Of a stretch of 30,183 bases of DNA, positions 1-8,167 are shown piece by piece (the stretch's first letter is position 1; each line of letters begins with the position of its first letter). The translations under genes were made by a program, and so were the position numbers. The notes under the pieces are model-generated. The model saw nothing but the letters and a program-made list of their open reading frames with translations. It had not been told where the DNA came from and did not search any database. Source of the stretch: DASYVD01 sp036000545 (GTDB taxonomy: Bacteria; Actinomycetota; UBA4738; CALAEC01). The stretch covers positions 1-30,183 of the forward strand of contig DASYVD010000125.1 of NCBI GenBank assembly GCA_036000545.1. The letters run 5' to 3'.

Positions 1-279
1 AACGAACCGCGCATGATCGCCTTCCACGTGTTCCTGGACCAGGGCGGCAACACGCTCGGCATCGTCCAGGTCCACCCGGACTCCGCCTCGATGGAGTTCC
101 ACACGCAGGTGAACGCCAAGCACTTCGCCACCGCCTTCGACTGGCTCGACACTTCTATCAGCCAGGAGTACTTCGGGCCGATCTCGGACGCGCTTGCGGC
201 AGAGTTGGCGAAGTGGGGCGAACCGTTCACGCACCTGCCGGTCCACGAGGCCGGGTTCACCCGCACTACCGTCCGATAA
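1..279 (+). CDS. Hypothetical protein, 3' part (gene runs in from before the window)
   Basis: The frame is open from base 1 and ends at TAA 277-279, giving 92 visible residues. A Met codon lies at 13-15, but the codons before it are open and no ribosome binding site can be seen, so the true start probably lies upstream. The visible part begins MIAFHVFLDQGG and has the beta-strand-rich look of a small ferredoxin-fold (ABM-like) protein. I do not recognise the family firmly and no catalytic motif is visible. It is followed 85 nt later by a lipid-binding-like gene on the same strand. Confidence 0.55.
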   Translation, partial: NEPRMIAFHVFLDQGGNTLGIVQVHPDSASMEFHTQVNAKHFATAFDWLDTSISQEYFGPISDALAAELAKWGEPFTHLPVHEAGFTRTTVR

Positions 280-364
280 CCGAATCCGGGCGATCTGAGG
301 GCCCGCGGCGGGCAACGGCACTCATGCAGACCAACCGCTCCGCTTGAGAACAGGAGGTGTATCG

Positions 365-793
365 ATGGCCGTAAAGATTGAGCTGTCGGAAGAGATCGAG
401 CGCCCCGTCGAAGTTGTCTTCAAGTTCTACGCAGACGACCACGTCCGGAATCATCCACGTTGGGATCCGAACATCGAACTCTGGCTTGACTCGGATGCAC
501 CGATCGGCCTGGGAACCATCATCCGAAGGCGCAATAGCCGCTCGGGCACTCCCGTCGAGGGGACGATGGAAGTCGTGGAGTACCAGTCCAACCAGGTCAT
601 GGGAGCTGTAACGCACGACGGTCCAATCGAGATTCGCGGTCGAGCGACCTTTGAGTCCCTCGGGCCCGGACTGACCAAACTCACCCTCACGGCTGACATT
701 CCTGGACTGGATGACTCCATGCAGACTCCTATGACCGAAGCTGTGAAGGGGAGTCTTCGCAAGATAAGGGAACTCATTGAGGGTGAGACCTAG
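365..793 (+). CDS. SRPBCC / polyketide-cyclase-like small-molecule-binding protein
   Basis: The gene encodes 142 residues. The ATG at 365 was chosen over an in-frame TTG at 344 because AGGAGGTG lies just before it at 351-358. The pattern is that of a START/SRPBCC (Bet v1-like) fold: an N-terminal strand running into IERPVEVVFKFYAD, then a Trp-containing loop (HPRWDPN), paired strands ending with FESLGPGLTKLTLTADI, and a long C-terminal helix (TPMTEAVKGSLRKIRELI). Members of this fold bind hydrophobic ligands or act as cyclases or dehydratases. The ligand cannot be told from sequence. No signal peptide is seen, so it is probably cytoplasmic. Confidence 0.85.
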   Translation: MAVKIELSEEIERPVEVVFKFYADDHVRNHPRWDPNIELWLDSDAPIGLGTIIRRRNSRSGTPVEGTMEVVEYQSNQVMGAVTHDGPIEIRGRATFESLGPGLTKLTLTADIPGLDDSMQTPMTEAVKGSLRKIRELIEGET

Positions 794-1262
794 CTGCTTA
801 ACAGGCCGTCGCAACCGACCGTCTTCCGCGGAGGCTGTACGGCCACTCCGTTCCAACGTTCAGTGAGGAAGTGGTCGAGACGTAGGAGTACCGCCTGCTG
901 GCCTTAAACGGCTGTGGCAGCGAGGGCGGAACCGAAGTAGCGTCGTGCAAGTCACCCAGATCATCGGCGCTCCGAGGCTCTGCACCACGTCTGCCGGGGC
1001 TGTCACTTGCTCGCCCGTGCTACCCGCCGTGATCTCGTCCCAGTTCTCGGGAGGCACGACGTCAGAACCGGTCATGACGCACAACCCAACTCTCTTCGAC
1101 CCGGGGCAAGAAATGCAATCCTCGCGACCCGCGCCAAATTCCGTTTGGCATGAGAATCACTAATCGGGTGGCGGGACACGGAATACAGCTCCGGGGGCAA
1201 ATAGGGGGCAGAAGCGATGCCAAGCCATCGGAACGCGTGACACCGCACACGAGCGCATTGAG
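794..1262. other. Gene-poor stretch, no supported gene
   Basis: About 470 bp between the SRPBCC gene and the tRNA-like repeat. Short open frames exist on both strands (for example 945-1163 plus and 860-1084 minus), but none has a recognisable protein pattern or a convincing ribosome binding site. It may be decayed coding DNA next to an integration site. Confidence 0.5.
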
Positions 1263-1431
1263 GGCCTGACCTGGAACTTCCCAGATTGCCGCTGGTCAGG
1301 GCACGTGTCTTCCCCGGACTCATAATCCGTAGGTCGCAGGTTCAAGTCCTGCCCGCCCCACGAGAAGAAGCGCACGTCAAGGGCCTGATCCTGTTGGCGA
1401 CGCCTCCGAGGCGACGCGAGTTGTCCCGCAT
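1263..1431 (+). repeat. Diverged direct repeat, copy A, containing a tRNA 3' half (att-like)
   Basis: The part from about 1317 to 1361 reads as the 3' half of a tRNA: an anticodon arm with loop CTCATAA (anticodon CAT), a T arm GCAGG-TTCAAGT-CCTGC, a 3' acceptor strand CCGCCCC and discriminator A. No matching 5' half starting GGGGCGG is present upstream, so it is not a complete tRNA gene. The same arrangement, with clear similarity on both flanks (GGGCCTGACC upstream; CGCACGTCAAG, CTGAT and GAGTTGTCCCGCAT downstream), recurs at 16923-17095. This suggests an old attachment site or duplicated element end. Confidence 0.6.
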
Positions 1432-1536
1432 TTGTCCCGCATCGGACGCGTTTTTTCCCCAATCCTTACCCTCCCCGGTTACATAAGAACAGGTTCCGGG
1501 GCGGCCCTCCCTCGCTGGGTCACGTACCATCGGATT

Positions 1537-1947
1537 ATGGCAAGAGAGATCGACGGATCCGTTCAGTGCGGAGGATGCAGGAGGCCCCTGGAGGAGGAGA
1601 CGGACCTTCCGAGGGCGGACCGGCTCCCGTGCCCGAACTGCGGGTCGCTCAGCCGGGTGATGGGACTCGGTGTCGCGGAATCGGCGGCGATCAGGGAGAG
1701 CTTCGAGATCAGGGTCCGGCGAGGCGGGAAGCTAGGCAGGCCGGCCCTTGAGCAGCGCCAGGGCGATGATCACTTCGCTGCGGAGGGTCGGTGGGTCCAA
1801 AAGATGCGCCGCATCGACCGCGAGGGCGACCAGTACGACGAGGTGATCACCGATCCGGAGACCGGACGGATTCTCCACGAGAAGCACGAGCGGCTGAGCG
1901 ACCACCGAGGACACGGATCGGCGAGGGGGAATGGCAACACCCGATGA
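1537..1947 (+). CDS. Zinc-ribbon hypothetical protein
   Basis: The gene encodes 136 residues from ATG 1537. The N-terminus has a likely zinc ribbon, with CGGC at about residues 10-13 and CPNC at about residues 31-34. The rest is charged: a basic stretch IRVRRGGKLGRP, then a segment rich in Asp, Arg and Glu that reads KMRRIDREGDQYDEVITD, and a C-terminus containing LSDHRGHGSA. This resembles a widespread soil-bacterial hypothetical family often found near mobile DNA. The function is unknown; the ribbon suggests nucleic acid or protein binding. Its end overlaps the next start by 17 nt, so the two may be co-transcribed. Confidence 0.65.
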   Translation: MAREIDGSVQCGGCRRPLEEETDLPRADRLPCPNCGSLSRVMGLGVAESAAIRESFEIRVRRGGKLGRPALEQRQGDDHFAAEGRWVQKMRRIDREGDQYDEVITDPETGRILHEKHERLSDHRGHGSARGNGNTR

Positions 1948-2269
1948 CGGTCCGGCAGGCAGGCGGGCCCTGATCGGGCCGGCGATTGAACACGACGTAG
2001 CGATGCCGGTCCGCATCCTGATGCGCGGGTACTTCTCGACATACTTCCTCTGGACCGCCCAGCATCATGCGGAGCTTGCCGGTCAGATGGAAGCGGCGCA
2101 CGTCGGCCGGTCGCGCTTCTCCATCGAGCATCGCGGATACGTGCTCACCTCCATCGTCGGGTCGGCCGCTCGGCCGGATCGGGAGCATCGTCGGTCAGCA
2201 GCGGTTCGGGCAGCCAGGGGCCAACGTACTGCTCCCGCCGCACGCGGGCGGACCGGAGGTGGTCGATAG
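1931..2269 (+). pseudogene. Hypothetical protein truncated at a rearrangement junction
   Basis: The ATG at 1931 has a purine-rich site (GAGGGGGA) just before it. Residues up to about 76 look like the start of an actinobacterial hypothetical family: MPVRILMRGYFSTYFLW, then HHAELAGQMEAAHVGRSRF and IEHRGYVLTSIVGSA. The family normally continues with a helix of the AFLEA type. Here, from about position 2165, the frame runs antisense through a sigma-factor fragment and gives only Arg-rich sequence. I therefore read it as a 5' fragment joined to foreign DNA. The family assignment is from memory and moderate. Confidence 0.5.
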
Positions 2270-2471
2270 CCAGGCGAGTCACGATCGCGGACAGATACGC
2301 CTGGGGGGAATCGATCACCTCGCCCGCGGCGACCGACCGGTGGAACCGCAGGTAGGCGTCCTGCACGAGGTTCTCCGCCTCGGTCACGCTCCCGACCATC
2401 CGATACGCGATCGAGAGCAGGAGCGGCCGGAGCTCCTGGTGATCCTGGCCCTGCACGGTCCCACTGGTCAC
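2145..2471 (-). pseudogene. ECF sigma factor (ECF41/SigJ-like), truncated after region 2
   Basis: The minus-strand frame begins at GTG 2471, chosen because GAGGTGAGA precedes it; GTG 2480 is an alternative. It encodes sigma region 2: LRPLLLSIAYRMVGSVTEAE, then LVQDAYLRFHR and SPQAYLSAIVTRLAIDHLRSAR. The typical ECF41 linker follows (YVGPWLPEPL, then DDAPDPAER). It then ends within a few residues. Family members normally continue with region 4 and a SnoaL-like C-terminal domain, to about 300 residues; both are missing here, so promoter recognition at -35 should be lost. The break falls where the plus-strand hypothetical gene also breaks (about 2165). The cognate-type promoters and the partner epimerase remain next to it. 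Confidence 0.8.
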
Positions 2472-2489
2472 CGATCTCACCTCAATGAA

Positions 2490-2516
2490 GACGAGGCCGC
2501 AGCTCCCTTCGTGACA
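2490..2516 (-). promoter_or_regulatory. ECF41-type promoter for the sigma gene
   Basis: On the minus strand, TGTCACG (2516-2510) is followed after exactly 16 nt by CGTC (2493-2490). The ECF41 consensus is TGTCACA, about 16 nt, then CGTC. This is one mismatch from that pattern. It lies directly upstream of the truncated sigma gene, as expected for autoregulation. Confidence 0.65.
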
Positions 2517-2523
2517 CCCAGGA

Positions 2524-2550
2524 TGTCACACCGAAGCCACCTGCCTCGTC
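2524..2550 (+). promoter_or_regulatory. ECF41-type promoter for the epimerase gene
   Basis: TGTCACA at 2524-2530 is followed by a 16-nt spacer and CGTC at 2547-2550, a perfect match to the ECF41 promoter pattern. It sits about 40 nt upstream of the epimerase start. It is back to back with the minus-strand copy, the two -35 elements being 7 nt apart. Confidence 0.75.
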
Positions 2551-2589
2551 TCGTGATCGAGAGCACACCACCAGCCAGGGAGGCAGACC

Positions 2590-3555
2590 ATGAGAATCTT
2601 CGTCGCCGGAGCGACCGGGGCGATCGGACGGCGGCTCGTGCCGCTGCTCGTTGCGAACGGTCATACCGTCATCGGCACCACCCGGACGCCCGGCAAGGCG
2701 GATGCGCTCCGGGCCGCCGGCGCCAGCCCCATGGTGCTCGATGTCCTCGACCGAGACGCCGTCAGGGAGGCTCTCATCCGGGCCGAGCCCGAGATGGTGG
2801 TCCACCAGGCGACGGCGCTAGCGGGGTTCACCGACTTCCGGAAGTTCGACGAGGGCTTCGCGGCCACCAACCGGCTGCGCACGGAGGGGACCGACAACCT
2901 CATCGCGGGCATGAGGGAGCTCGAGGTCCGTCGACTGGTGGCGCAGAGCTATGCCGGTTGGCCCCACGCACGGATCGGCGGGCCCGTGAAGACGGAGGAT
3001 GACCCGATCGATCAGCATCCCCCGGAAGCCCTTCGACGGCCCCTCGAGGCGATCCTGTACCTCGAGAGAGCGGTGCTCCAAACCGACGGCGTCGAGGGCA
3101 CGGTCCTCCGGTATGGAGGCTTCTATGGACCGGGCACCTCGCTCGGCGAGGGGGGCTTCCAGCTCGAGGGCGTCCGGCGTCGCCGCTTCCCGATGGTCGG
3201 CGGGGGCACGGGGATGTGGTCGTTCATCCACATCGACGATGCGGCCACGGCAACCCTCGCCGCGATCGAGAGAGGCAAGCCAGGCCTGTACAACATCGTG
3301 GACGACGATCCGGCGCCGGTCGTCGAGTGGTTGCCCGCCCTGGCGGCCGCGATCGGCGCGAAGCCCCCGCGACGCGTGCCGGCGTGGGTGGGACGTCTCT
3401 TCGTCGGGGAGCACGGGGTCGTCATGATGAGAGACGTGCGCGGGGCCTCCAACGCCAAGGCCAAGCGAGACCTGGGCTGGCAGCCTGCGTACCCGAGCTG
3501 GCGAGAGGGGTTCCGACGGGGGCTCGGAAGCTCCGCTCCAAGAAAGGCGGCTTGA
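2590..3555 (+). CDS. NAD-dependent epimerase/dehydratase-like oxidoreductase (ECF41 partner)
   Basis: A 321-residue extended short-chain dehydrogenase. The Rossmann glycine motif GATGAIG is at residues 7-13 after the first strand MRIFVA, and a FGP-like segment (GGFYGPGTS) plus the late motif GLYNIVDDDPAPVVEWL are present. A classical YxxxK catalytic pair is not obvious; YLERA occupies the usual area, so catalysis may be atypical. A ribosome binding site (GGGAGG) precedes the ATG. Known ECF41 sigma factors are linked to a carboxymuconolactone decarboxylase, oxidoreductase or epimerase gene, and this is the expected partner. The substrate is unknown. Confidence 0.88.
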   Translation: MRIFVAGATGAIGRRLVPLLVANGHTVIGTTRTPGKADALRAAGASPMVLDVLDRDAVREALIRAEPEMVVHQATALAGFTDFRKFDEGFAATNRLRTEGTDNLIAGMRELEVRRLVAQSYAGWPHARIGGPVKTEDDPIDQHPPEALRRPLEAILYLERAVLQTDGVEGTVLRYGGFYGPGTSLGEGGFQLEGVRRRRFPMVGGGTGMWSFIHIDDAATATLAAIERGKPGLYNIVDDDPAPVVEWLPALAAAIGAKPPRRVPAWVGRLFVGEHGVVMMRDVRGASNAKAKRDLGWQPAYPSWREGFRRGLGSSAPRKAA

Positions 3556-4012
3556 AGGGCAACGCGACGGGTCCACTGGGTTGGGTATCCCGTTTCTCCG
3601 GCACAGTCGAGGGATGACTATCACTCGGCCGAGCGACTCCGCTCTGGAGCGGAATCGCGGACGCCCGGGAGACGAGCCATTCAACAGCCACCGCTCAGAC
3701 TGGGTCTCCTCGTCCAAAGTCGACTGTCCGCGCAATGCGGGTTTCGGGCAACGACCGAGTTCGAGTAGATCTCTTCGGCTTCTTCGAACGACACCGTATC
3801 CATGATCGACCGGGCATCCGTGGCCACAGTTGTTCGTCAGCCGGCACGACCCGCATGCGGGAGGGCTGGATGAGGTGGACCTAATCCTGAGTCCCTGGTG
3901 ATTCCGGACCCAGACTTCGCGGCTCACGCCAGCTGTCACAACCTAAATCCGTAGAGGCTCCGCAGGCGAAACGGGAGAACGAGAAGCCGATACTGGAAGG
4001 CATCCTCTCGGG
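3556..4012. other. Gene-poor stretch between convergent genes
   Basis: About 450 bp lies between the epimerase stop and the convergent amidohydrolase stop. Long open frames cross it but show no protein pattern. A small inverted repeat (CCGCTC, 4 nt, then GCGG) lies around 3639-3655. No convincing terminator with a T-run was found. Confidence 0.4.
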
Positions 4013-5740
4013 CTAACGCTCGTAGGCGACGCGGCCGCCGATGACGGTCATGATGACGGTAATGTCCTTGACGCGCTCGTCGGGGCAGGTGAGCACATCG
4101 TCGGAGAGCACCACCATGTCGGCGAGCTTGCCGACCTCGATGGACCCCCGGCGGTCCTCCTGGAACACGGCGTGGGCGTTGTTGATCGTCCACATCCTGA
4201 GGGCCTCTTCTCGGGTGGCGGCCTGCCCCGGGAGGAGGACGCCGGCAAGCGTCTGGCCCGTGGTCACGTGGTACATCCCGAGCAGCGGGTGATCCACGTC
4301 GTAGGCCACCGCCGGGTTATCGGTGCCGGCCGTGACGGTCAGCCCGGCCTCCAGCCATTCCCGGAACGGAAGTCCCCAGTCGGTCTTGGCACGCTCCCAC
4401 GGATCCCCGACGGGCTCTTTGGCCAGCCGGATCTCGTTCATCACCTGATGCATGCGGAAGGAGCGCGCCGCCCCGTAATAGGCGAGCAAAGGGCTGGACG
4501 CCACGATCATCCCAAGGGCCTTCGCCCGGGGAATCTCGTTGGCATCCGTGAGTCCGAATCCGTGCTCGTAGGAGAAGCGCCGGCCCCCGACAGGAACCTC
4601 TCGGTCGGCTTCCTCCAGGGCATCGAGGACCAGCGCGGGGGCTTCCCGTGAGGTCCCCGAGGAGACGTGGATGGCCAGCGTCCACCCGCGTCGGTTAGCC
4701 TCCAGCACCATCCGGCGCAGCTTTTCGGCCGAATATGCCCACCACCCGTCGTTCTGCACCACGAGCTTGAGCCCTCCAACCCGGAGCCAGTCGTTCCCGA
4801 TGCCCTGCTTGGGGCCGAAGTACTCACGCAGCCGTCGCTCGACCTCCTCGGTCGCCAGGGAGCGCGCGGGCAGGCCGAGGATGAGGTCCGTCCGCACGGG
4901 GAGCCGCCCCTGCAGGTGGGCGGCCACGTAGGCATCGACCTCGTCGGGGGACACCCCCATGTCGCGCACGGCGACCACGCCGCAGGCGAGGTAGGTTCGT
5001 CCCTGGCTCTCGAGAGCCTGAATCTGCCTCTCCTGGGGGAAGTAGAGGAAGTCCCACATCTTCGGTGGCAAGCCCAGTTGCTCCCACCAGCGGAGCCGGG
5101 CCCTGTCCGCCGCTCCGGCGATCAGGTGCCCGGTGGGCTCTCCATCGGAGTCCCGGACGATGTGCCCCTCCGGTGGGTCTTCCAGGTCCGGCGTGTCCCG
5201 CGTGATCCCCGCCAGGCGCAGCGCCAGGGAGTTCACGATGATGTTCTTCCCCGACTGGAAGATGTAGACGGGGTTATCGGGGGAGACTGGGTCCAGGTCG
5301 TGGCGGTTCGGGAATCGCCCCTCCGCCAGGGCACCCCGGAACATCGGCGAGGTCACGATCCACTCTCCCGGAGGCGTCTCCGCGACCTTCCGGCGGATGG
5401 CCTCGACGATCTCGGCGATCGAGCGCGCCCACGCGATGTTGACCTTGACCCCGACCTCCGGCGAATCGAGGCCAGCCAGGAGGTAATGGGTGTGGTTGTC
5501 CATCAGGCCGGGGATGACCCGACGCCCTCGGAGGTCGATCACCCTGGTCCCGCTGCCCCCCAGCCTGCGGACGTCCGAGTCTCGACCCACCGCCACGATC
5601 CGGTCGCCGAGGATCGCCACGGACTCGGCTTCGGGTTGGATCGCACTGAGGGTGGCGACCCGCCCGTTGTGCAGGATCAGGTCGGCCAACAGTTCGGCTG
5701 GCCCGGCCGGAGCGCCGTCCCTGCCTCCGTGTCGGGTCAC
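4013..5740 (-). CDS. Amidohydrolase family 3 protein (YtcJ / formamide-deformylase-like)
   Basis: 575 residues from GTG 5740. The metal-dependent hydrolase fold is clear: an N-terminal beta-sandwich (LILHNGRVATLSA, AILGDRIVAVG), then GLMDNHTHYL with the metal-binding His83 and His85, His358 in LAIHVSSG, His393 in YEHGFGL, and Asp474 in AGTDNPA. The C-terminal strand block (GSIEVGKLADMVVLSDD) closes the sandwich. Family members hydrolyse C-N bonds of amides, formamides or cyclic compounds; the substrate here is not evident. Its start overlaps the stop of the NifU-domain gene by 4 nt, so it is translationally coupled as the last gene of a four-gene operon. No signal peptide is seen. Confidence 0.9.
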   Translation of the reverse strand: MTRHGGRDGAPAGPAELLADLILHNGRVATLSAIQPEAESVAILGDRIVAVGRDSDVRRLGGSGTRVIDLRGRRVIPGLMDNHTHYLLAGLDSPEVGVKVNIAWARSIAEIVEAIRRKVAETPPGEWIVTSPMFRGALAEGRFPNRHDLDPVSPDNPVYIFQSGKNIIVNSLALRLAGITRDTPDLEDPPEGHIVRDSDGEPTGHLIAGAADRARLRWWEQLGLPPKMWDFLYFPQERQIQALESQGRTYLACGVVAVRDMGVSPDEVDAYVAAHLQGRLPVRTDLILGLPARSLATEEVERRLREYFGPKQGIGNDWLRVGGLKLVVQNDGWWAYSAEKLRRMVLEANRRGWTLAIHVSSGTSREAPALVLDALEEADREVPVGGRRFSYEHGFGLTDANEIPRAKALGMIVASSPLLAYYGAARSFRMHQVMNEIRLAKEPVGDPWERAKTDWGLPFREWLEAGLTVTAGTDNPAVAYDVDHPLLGMYHVTTGQTLAGVLLPGQAATREEALRMWTINNAHAVFQEDRRGSIEVGKLADMVVLSDDVLTCPDERVKDITVIMTVIGGRVAYER

Positions 5741-6120
5741 GCTCCTGGCGTCGACCCACTGTTCGCCCGGCCTTTCAGGTCACCCCACCAGGAGATCGAC
5801 ACCTGGGCCAGCCTTCGGGCAGCATGCTCCGAGATCCTGACCCCGGTCGCCTCGACGCCCCTGACGCCGTCGACCTCCAGCAGGGCCGGCCGGATCGTGG
5901 TGGCCATGGTCACCGGCCGGAAGAGGCACCCCGTGCACATGCCGGTGAACCGGATGCGGACGCGCCCCTCTTCGTCCAGTTGCTCCAACTCGATCCCGCC
6001 CGCGTGCGCTCCGAGGAGACGCGAGACCTCGCTTACGCGGTGGGCGACGGCCGCTTCGTCCATCCGTCGAGGCACCCCATCCGGGTGTGCGGCCGACGCG
6101 TCCTTCGGTCGGGACGCCAT
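5737..6120 (-). CDS. NifU-domain Fe-S scaffold-like protein
   Basis: 127 residues from ATG 6120. Residues about 22-105 match a NifU C-terminal (Nfu-type) domain: GGIELEQLDEEGRVRIRFTG, then the cluster-binding CxxC as C62 and C65 in GMCTGC, and a following helix and strand (VDGVRGVEATGV). The usual Pro after the second Cys is replaced by LFRP. Nfu proteins assemble or carry [Fe-S] clusters. The gene is embedded between two amidohydrolase genes, 32 nt after one and overlapping the next by 4 nt. This is unusual and implies a role tied to this operon rather than to general cluster assembly. The C-terminal 20 residues are low in complexity. Confidence 0.82.
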   Translation of the reverse strand: MASRPKDASAAHPDGVPRRMDEAAVAHRVSEVSRLLGAHAGGIELEQLDEEGRVRIRFTGMCTGCLFRPVTMATTIRPALLEVDGVRGVEATGVRISEHAARRLAQVSISWWGDLKGRANSGSTPGA

Positions 6121-6152
6121 CCTACCCTCCACCTCGCTTCGCCTGCTCCTTC

Positions 6153-7172
6153 TCAATGGCCCGCTGCCTGGAGCTCCTTGATCTTCGTCTCCACGTCGAT
6201 CCCCAGGAGGCCGGCCATGTTCAGCCCCAGGATCATCTTCTTGTCGTCCCGGGTGATCTGCGGATAGCCGTAGTCGGCCTGCATGTCCTCGGGGATCTCC
6301 AGGTCCATGAACGCCTTCAGGAACGGCCCGGGCGGTCCGGTCATGGCGGCCTCGGACCCCCACATCAGCTTGTAGGCCCCGACGTTCTGGAGCAGCTCGC
6401 CCATCCACGTCTGGATCTTCCGGGGCGCGATGTGCAGGAAGCTCATGACCCCAGACAGGGCCAAGTAGATGTTGGGGAAGCGGCTGGCGATGTTCACCAC
6501 CTCGTCGATGTAGGGATAGGCCAGGTGATGGATGACGAAGATCATGTCGGGGAAGTCCCGGGCTGGTGCCTGCAGGTCCACCGGGCGCAGGACTTCCAGG
6601 TCCCACATCCCGAAGGGCAGGCCCTTGTGGAACTGAAGGATGTTGATGCCGAGCTCCTGGGCCTTCTCATACAGGGGGTAGGCCAGCTCGCGGTCGTCGC
6701 AGCGCCAGGACCCGTCCACGTGCCCGTTGTAGAACTTGAACGAGCGGGCCCCGAGCTCCTTGACCTGCCGCTCCATCTCCTTCTTGGCCTCGTCCACCCC
6801 GTGGTGTAAGGGATCGACGCCGCCACACAGCACCACGCGCTCCGGGTGCGCGCTGGCGAAGGCGTGCTGCATCTCGATGGGGGCGAAGGAGTTGTGGAAC
6901 CAGTCCCACACCGGAACCACGTGGGCCATTGCCATGTCCACCGGGGAGAGGACGAACTCCAGCTCGTACATGTCCTCGATGGTGAACCGGCGTGACCAGT
7001 CGAAGTCCGGGGTGAACTTACCGACCTCGGGGCTCGGCCACTGGAGGGCCCCGATGATGTACCGCCACGCCTGATGCATCGTGGCCGTCTCACGGTTGTC
7101 CCGGGCGTTCTCCTTCGAGAAGTCGTAGACATGGCACACGCCGTCGAATACGAACACGTCGTTCTCGATCAT
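6153..7172 (-). CDS. Amidohydrolase family 2 (TIM-barrel metal-dependent hydrolase)
   Basis: 339 residues from ATG 7172, with GGAGGGGAGG before the start. The fold pattern is that of amidohydrolase family 2 (PF04909): an early metal-site loop (FDGVCHVYD), HPERVVLCGGVDP, the barrel strand ARSFKFYNGH, FHKGLPFG with His182, IHHLAYPY with His215/216 and WGSEAAM near 272. Family members are hydrolases or non-oxidative decarboxylases of aromatic acids. Two positions are unusual: the first HxH is CHVY and the late Asp is Glu274. It sits 43 nt after the alpha/beta hydrolase gene and 32 nt before the NifU gene. Confidence 0.88.
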   Translation of the reverse strand: MIENDVFVFDGVCHVYDFSKENARDNRETATMHQAWRYIIGALQWPSPEVGKFTPDFDWSRRFTIEDMYELEFVLSPVDMAMAHVVPVWDWFHNSFAPIEMQHAFASAHPERVVLCGGVDPLHHGVDEAKKEMERQVKELGARSFKFYNGHVDGSWRCDDRELAYPLYEKAQELGINILQFHKGLPFGMWDLEVLRPVDLQAPARDFPDMIFVIHHLAYPYIDEVVNIASRFPNIYLALSGVMSFLHIAPRKIQTWMGELLQNVGAYKLMWGSEAAMTGPPGPFLKAFMDLEIPEDMQADYGYPQITRDDKKMILGLNMAGLLGIDVETKIKELQAAGH

Positions 7173-7215
7173 GGTCCTCCCCTCCTCTGCGCCTCTAGCG
7201 CCTCGGTCCTGCCGA

Positions 7216-8013
7216 TCACCTTCCAGTCCCCTCGCTGCCCGAGGAGGCTCCCCTGGCCCCTGCCGGTTGCTCCCCGAGCGTCCGCTCGAGCCAAGTTGTC
7301 GTCAGGTCTGTGATGGTGTCGTGAACGAAGCCCGAATACATCCGCTCGAAGAAGTGGCCCACGCCCTCGAGCACCTCGAGATGTACGTCTTCGTTGCCCG
7401 CGGCCACCAGCGCCTCGTGCATCCACATGCTGTGCTCCATGGGAGAGTGGAGGTCCATCGTGCCCGCCACCAGGAGCACCGGGACGCGGATGCGGTCCGC
7501 GAAGGTGAGCGCCGACAGCTCTTCGTAGGTGTCGGGTTGCTCCTCCGGGGATCCGCCCAGGGATTCCGCCAACCGCTCGTAGCGGATAGGGGCGTAGTTG
7601 CGGGTGGCCTTCACGTACCGCCCCAGGTCGCTCACGGGCTGCAGGGCAACCACCGATCGGACCCGCTGGTCCTTGGCCGCCACCCGGAGGCTGGCCATGG
7701 CCCCCCGTGAGTGCCCGGCCATGGCGATTCGCGTGGGGTCGACCTCCGGGAGAGCCGTGAGGTAGTCGAGACCTGCGATGCAGTCCCGGTCATCCGTGCG
7801 CATGTCCATGCCGCGATACCGGCTGGCCAGAACAACCATCCCCCGGATAGCCAGAGCCTCGGCCAGAAAAGACAGCCCCTCGATCTCCCGGAGCCGCCCG
7901 GCACAGAGGAGCACTCCGGGGCCCGTGCCTTCTAGCTGCGGCGGTAGTGACATGCGGGCGGGGACCTCTTGACCGTCGCTCTGGTAGGTGACCTCGGCCT
8001 CGCGTGCTGTCAT
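7216..8013 (-). CDS. Alpha/beta hydrolase (dienelactone-hydrolase/peptidase S9-like)
   Basis: 265 residues from ATG 8013. The catalytic triad is visible: nucleophile Ser102 in AGHSRGAM, Asp187 in AGTMDLHSP and His220 in EGVGHFFE. The oxyanion region is near PGVLLCAGR. No signal peptide is seen, so it is probably cytoplasmic. It is the first gene of the minus-strand operon with the two amidohydrolases and the NifU-domain protein. Together these look like a hydrolytic catabolic set acting on esters or amides; the substrate is not identifiable. Confidence 0.9.
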   Translation of the reverse strand: MTAREAEVTYQSDGQEVPARMSLPPQLEGTGPGVLLCAGRLREIEGLSFLAEALAIRGMVVLASRYRGMDMRTDDRDCIAGLDYLTALPEVDPTRIAMAGHSRGAMASLRVAAKDQRVRSVVALQPVSDLGRYVKATRNYAPIRYERLAESLGGSPEEQPDTYEELSALTFADRIRVPVLLVAGTMDLHSPMEHSMWMHEALVAAGNEDVHLEVLEGVGHFFERMYSGFVHDTITDLTTTWLERTLGEQPAGARGASSGSEGTGR

Positions 8014-8167
8014 CGACTCCGCCTACCGCCAGATTGACGACTTGCCACTAAGCGCGCAACAAGCCGGCAAACACCAAAAGGAGGCATCTGGACGACGCCT
8101 ACCCTGGGGCCATGATGGCATCAGATCGGCATAGCCAGGCCCTTGCCCCGAGCTGCGCCGGGCTGGG

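Noticed and set aside
945..1163. Small plus-strand protein of 72 residues
   Set aside because: No ribosome binding site, no family pattern, and an equally long antisense frame exists.
1290..1363. Complete tRNA gene at copy A
   Set aside because: The T arm, acceptor 3' strand and anticodon loop are good, but there is no 5' acceptor strand (GGGGCGG) or proper D arm upstream, so only a 3' half is present.
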